DNA of 64,000 nt from Nitrospira sp. Ga0074138 (lineage in GTDB: Bacteria; Nitrospirota; Nitrospiria; Nitrospirales; Nitrospiraceae): NCBI GenBank assembly GCA_001464735.1, contig LNDU01000027.1, positions 62,001-126,000 on the forward strand, given 5' to 3'. Positions 62,306 to 64,000 of the stretch are shown piece after piece. Within the stretch, counting starts at the first letter, position 1. Each line of letters begins with the position of its first letter. Made by a program: the position numbers and the translations under genes. A model generated the notes under the pieces. That model saw only the letters and a list, made by a program, of their open reading frames with translations, searched no databases and had not been told where the DNA came from.

Positions 62306-64000
62306 TTACATGTTTTGAACCGACAGAAGCCGCAGCTCTTTCACTATCAAGGTAATGGTACCAAGCTGTTCCTCGACCAGGCCCATTAGTGCATAGGCTT
62401 GATTCGTGGCCAGCAGATGACAGGAGGTCCGGTAGGTTTCAGGAAACAGGGTCGCATCGTAGAGTCCCGTCTGATCTTCCAAGGTCATAAACTCCATCGG
62501 CTCCCCCTTTTTCGTGGAGACGATCTTCTCCGTAAGGAGCCACCCAATCAGGGTCACTTCTTTTCCCACATACTGATCCAAATCCTTTGCAAGAATGCGC
62601 TGGATACCAGTAAGCGCCTCTGTGGACAGATCGAGCGGATGGCAGTGGAGGGGAAAGCCGAAGAGCGCGAGTTCATGATGAAGCTTCTTCCGGGCTGAGT
62701 ACTCGGCTGGGATCGGGATGGATCTCGGTGGCTTCGTCGCTAGCGATGCAAAGACGCGCCAGAGGAGGGCTGGTCTGGTGAGTTCACCGGCAATCGAATC
62801 CAAGCATCCGGCTTTGATCAACAGTTTGGTTTGGGCGTAGTCCAGTTTTATCCGACAGAGGAAATCTGATAGTGAGCGATATGAACCATGCTGTTCTCGT
62901 TCCGCAATAATCCGCTTGGCGAGATCTTCTTGAAGGCCTTTGATCTGCATGAGGCCCACGCGAACGGTGGTGCCTGATCCCGTGTAGGCCCATCCACTCG
63001 CGTTGATGTCCGGCGGAAGGATGGTCAGGCCCATGCGTCTCCCTTCAGACAGATAGGCGAAGGCCGAATAGTACCCGCCGCGATTGCTCACGACTGCGGC
63101 GATGAACTCGGCAGGATAGTGGGCTCTGAGGTAGGCAGATTTGAAACTGACTTGGGCGTAACTCGCACTGTGCGGCTTACAGAAGCTATAGCCCGCGAAG
63201 CTCATGATCATGGCCCAAATGGCATCGATCGCGAGCTGTTGGACACCACGGATTGTCGCTCCCTCGTAGAACTGCCGTTGGTAATCACGGAGTTGTCGTG
63301 CCTTATGTTTCTTGCTCAAGACCTTCCTCAGCTGGTCGCCGTCTTCGACGGAGAAGCCGCCCAGTGCGACCGCGACCTTCATGACATCTTCCTGGTAGAC
63401 CATGATGCCATGTGTTTCTTGAAGAACGTCATCCAGGAGGGGATGCAGCGAGCGGTACCGCTGTCCATGAGCGCGACGCACAAACTCATCCGCGAACACG
63501 TTCGCGGCGGGACGGATGATCGACGAAACGACCACGAGATACTCGAAGACATCAGCGACGGCGCGTCGTTCCGACGGCATCCCAGCCCAGAGCTTCCTGA
63601 GTAATAGCCTCGTCGCGGGAGATTCCACATAAAAACAGCCCATCGTCTCACCGCGTCGAATGAGATCGTTGGTGGCCTGATCACTGATCGGGTCCCATGT
63701 CGCATAATCGATCATGCGGCCAGTGTTACGGGCGACCGCCGCGATGGCATCACGGATGACGGCGAGAGAGCGATTGCCCAAGAGGTCGATCTTGACGAGC
63801 CCAGCGTCTTCTGTCTGATCCTTCTCCCACTGAATCACCGGCAAGTTGGAGGCTGAGATCTCGACCGGCACATACCGCCGGATCTCATCCGGAACTAATA
63901 CGACACCACCAGGATGGAGACCCAGGTTCCTGAAGTGGCCCTCCAGTTGCGTCGACCAGTAGAGGATCTCCGGCCAGGGCTCTCTGAGCTTTAAGGCTCT
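62306..64000 (-). CDS. dnaE: DNA polymerase III alpha-type (DnaE family), C-terminal part, cut by the window edge
   Basis: The reading frame is open to the last base of the window. It starts inside a region reading HPGGVVLVPDEIRRYVPVEIS and continues with DLLGNRSLAVIRDAI, GIMVYQEDVMKVAVALGG, FAGYSFCKPHSASYA and an OB-fold near the end (VTLIGWLLTEKIVSTKKGEP, FMTLEDQTGLYDATLFP). These are the polymerase fingers, HhH and OB parts of DnaE-family replicases. The short C-terminus without a tau-binding tail and the OB style suggest an accessory DnaE (DnaE2-like, SOS mutagenesis) rather than the main replicase, but the upstream part needed to decide is outside the window. Confidence 0.85.
   Translation of the reverse strand, partial: RALKLREPWPEILYWSTQLEGHFRNLGLHPGGVVLVPDEIRRYVPVEISASNLPVIQWEKDQTEDAGLVKIDLLGNRSLAVIRDAIAAVARNTGRMIDYATWDPISDQATNDLIRRGETMGCFYVESPATRLLLRKLWAGMPSERRAVADVFEYLVVVSSIIRPAANVFADEFVRRAHGQRYRSLHPLLDDVLQETHGIMVYQEDVMKVAVALGGFSVEDGDQLRKVLSKKHKARQLRDYQRQFYEGATIRGVQQLAIDAIWAMIMSFAGYSFCKPHSASYAQVSFKSAYLRAHYPAEFIAAVVSNRGGYYSAFAYLSEGRRMGLTILPPDINASGWAYTGSGTTVRVGLMQIKGLQEDLAKRIIAEREQHGSYRSLSDFLCRIKLDYAQTKLLIKAGCLDSIAGELTRPALLWRVFASLATKPPRSIPIPAEYSARKKLHHELALFGFPLHCHPLDLSTEALTGIQRILAKDLDQYVGKEVTLIGWLLTEKIVSTKKGEPMEFMTLEDQTGLYDATLFPETYRTSCHLLATNQAYALMGLVEEQLGTITLIVKELRLLSVQNM

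Overview
The window looks like part of a conjugative or mobilisable element (plasmid or integrated element) of a Gram-negative bacterium, with chromosomal-style genes at the right end. Gram-negative is supported by a complete VirB/VirD4-type type IV secretion operon and by an OmpA-type lipoprotein. A Nitrospirota host is only a guess, from the style of the small repeat-protein genes. No rRNA, tRNA or CRISPR array was seen.

Layout. (1) 0.2-1.8 kb: MobC-like accessory protein and a VirD2/MobA-type relaxase. (2) 2.0-11.1 kb: a tight four-gene defence-type operon of SNF2-family helicase, AIPR protein with a nuclease-like N-terminus, type III-like DNA methyltransferase and type III-like Res helicase-nuclease. 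(3) 11.3-15.9 kb: small cargo and decayed genes. These include a secreted Asn-Pro-Tyr-rich protein, a strongly structured leader before a 47-residue gene, an exported serine protease, an excisionase-type HTH protein and several pseudogene copies. (4) 16.0-20.1 kb: a double-AAA+ ATPase divergent from a WYL regulator plus an unrecognised gene. (5) 20.1-23.2 kb: a rearranged patch in which two copies of an HhH/zinc-type gene flank a DUF1778-GNAT toxin-antitoxin pair with a very clear promoter and operator. (6) 23.5-37.3 kb, minus strand: conjugation operon, transcribed virB2-B3-B4-B6-B5-B8-B9-B10-B11-virD4-ompA-like-LPD7-trbM-like. (7) 38.0-38.5 kb: RadC/JAB protein. (8) 39.1-60.1 kb: a Tc (toxin complex) locus with a TcB-TcC fusion carrying a nuclease-like tip, a small PG-binding-like protein, a giant TcA of 3729 residues with PG-binding-like and PA14 domains, and a DUF4419 protein. 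(9) 60.1-64 kb: a DUF72 gene broken by an in-frame stop, an exported alpha/beta hydrolase and the C-terminal part of a DnaE-type polymerase running off the edge.

How it fits together. Relaxase, MobC, LPD7 protein, VirD4 and VirB proteins would form the transfer apparatus. The helicase-AIPR-Mod-Res operon, the toxin-antitoxin pair and perhaps the AAA+/WYL module would protect or stabilise the element. The Tc locus would be a large cargo that injects a toxin into other cells. The best candidates for something under-described are the four-gene helicase/AIPR/Mod/Res module and the Tc locus with its unusual TcA and linked DUF4419 gene. All functions are inferred from reading the sequence; no database search was possible.
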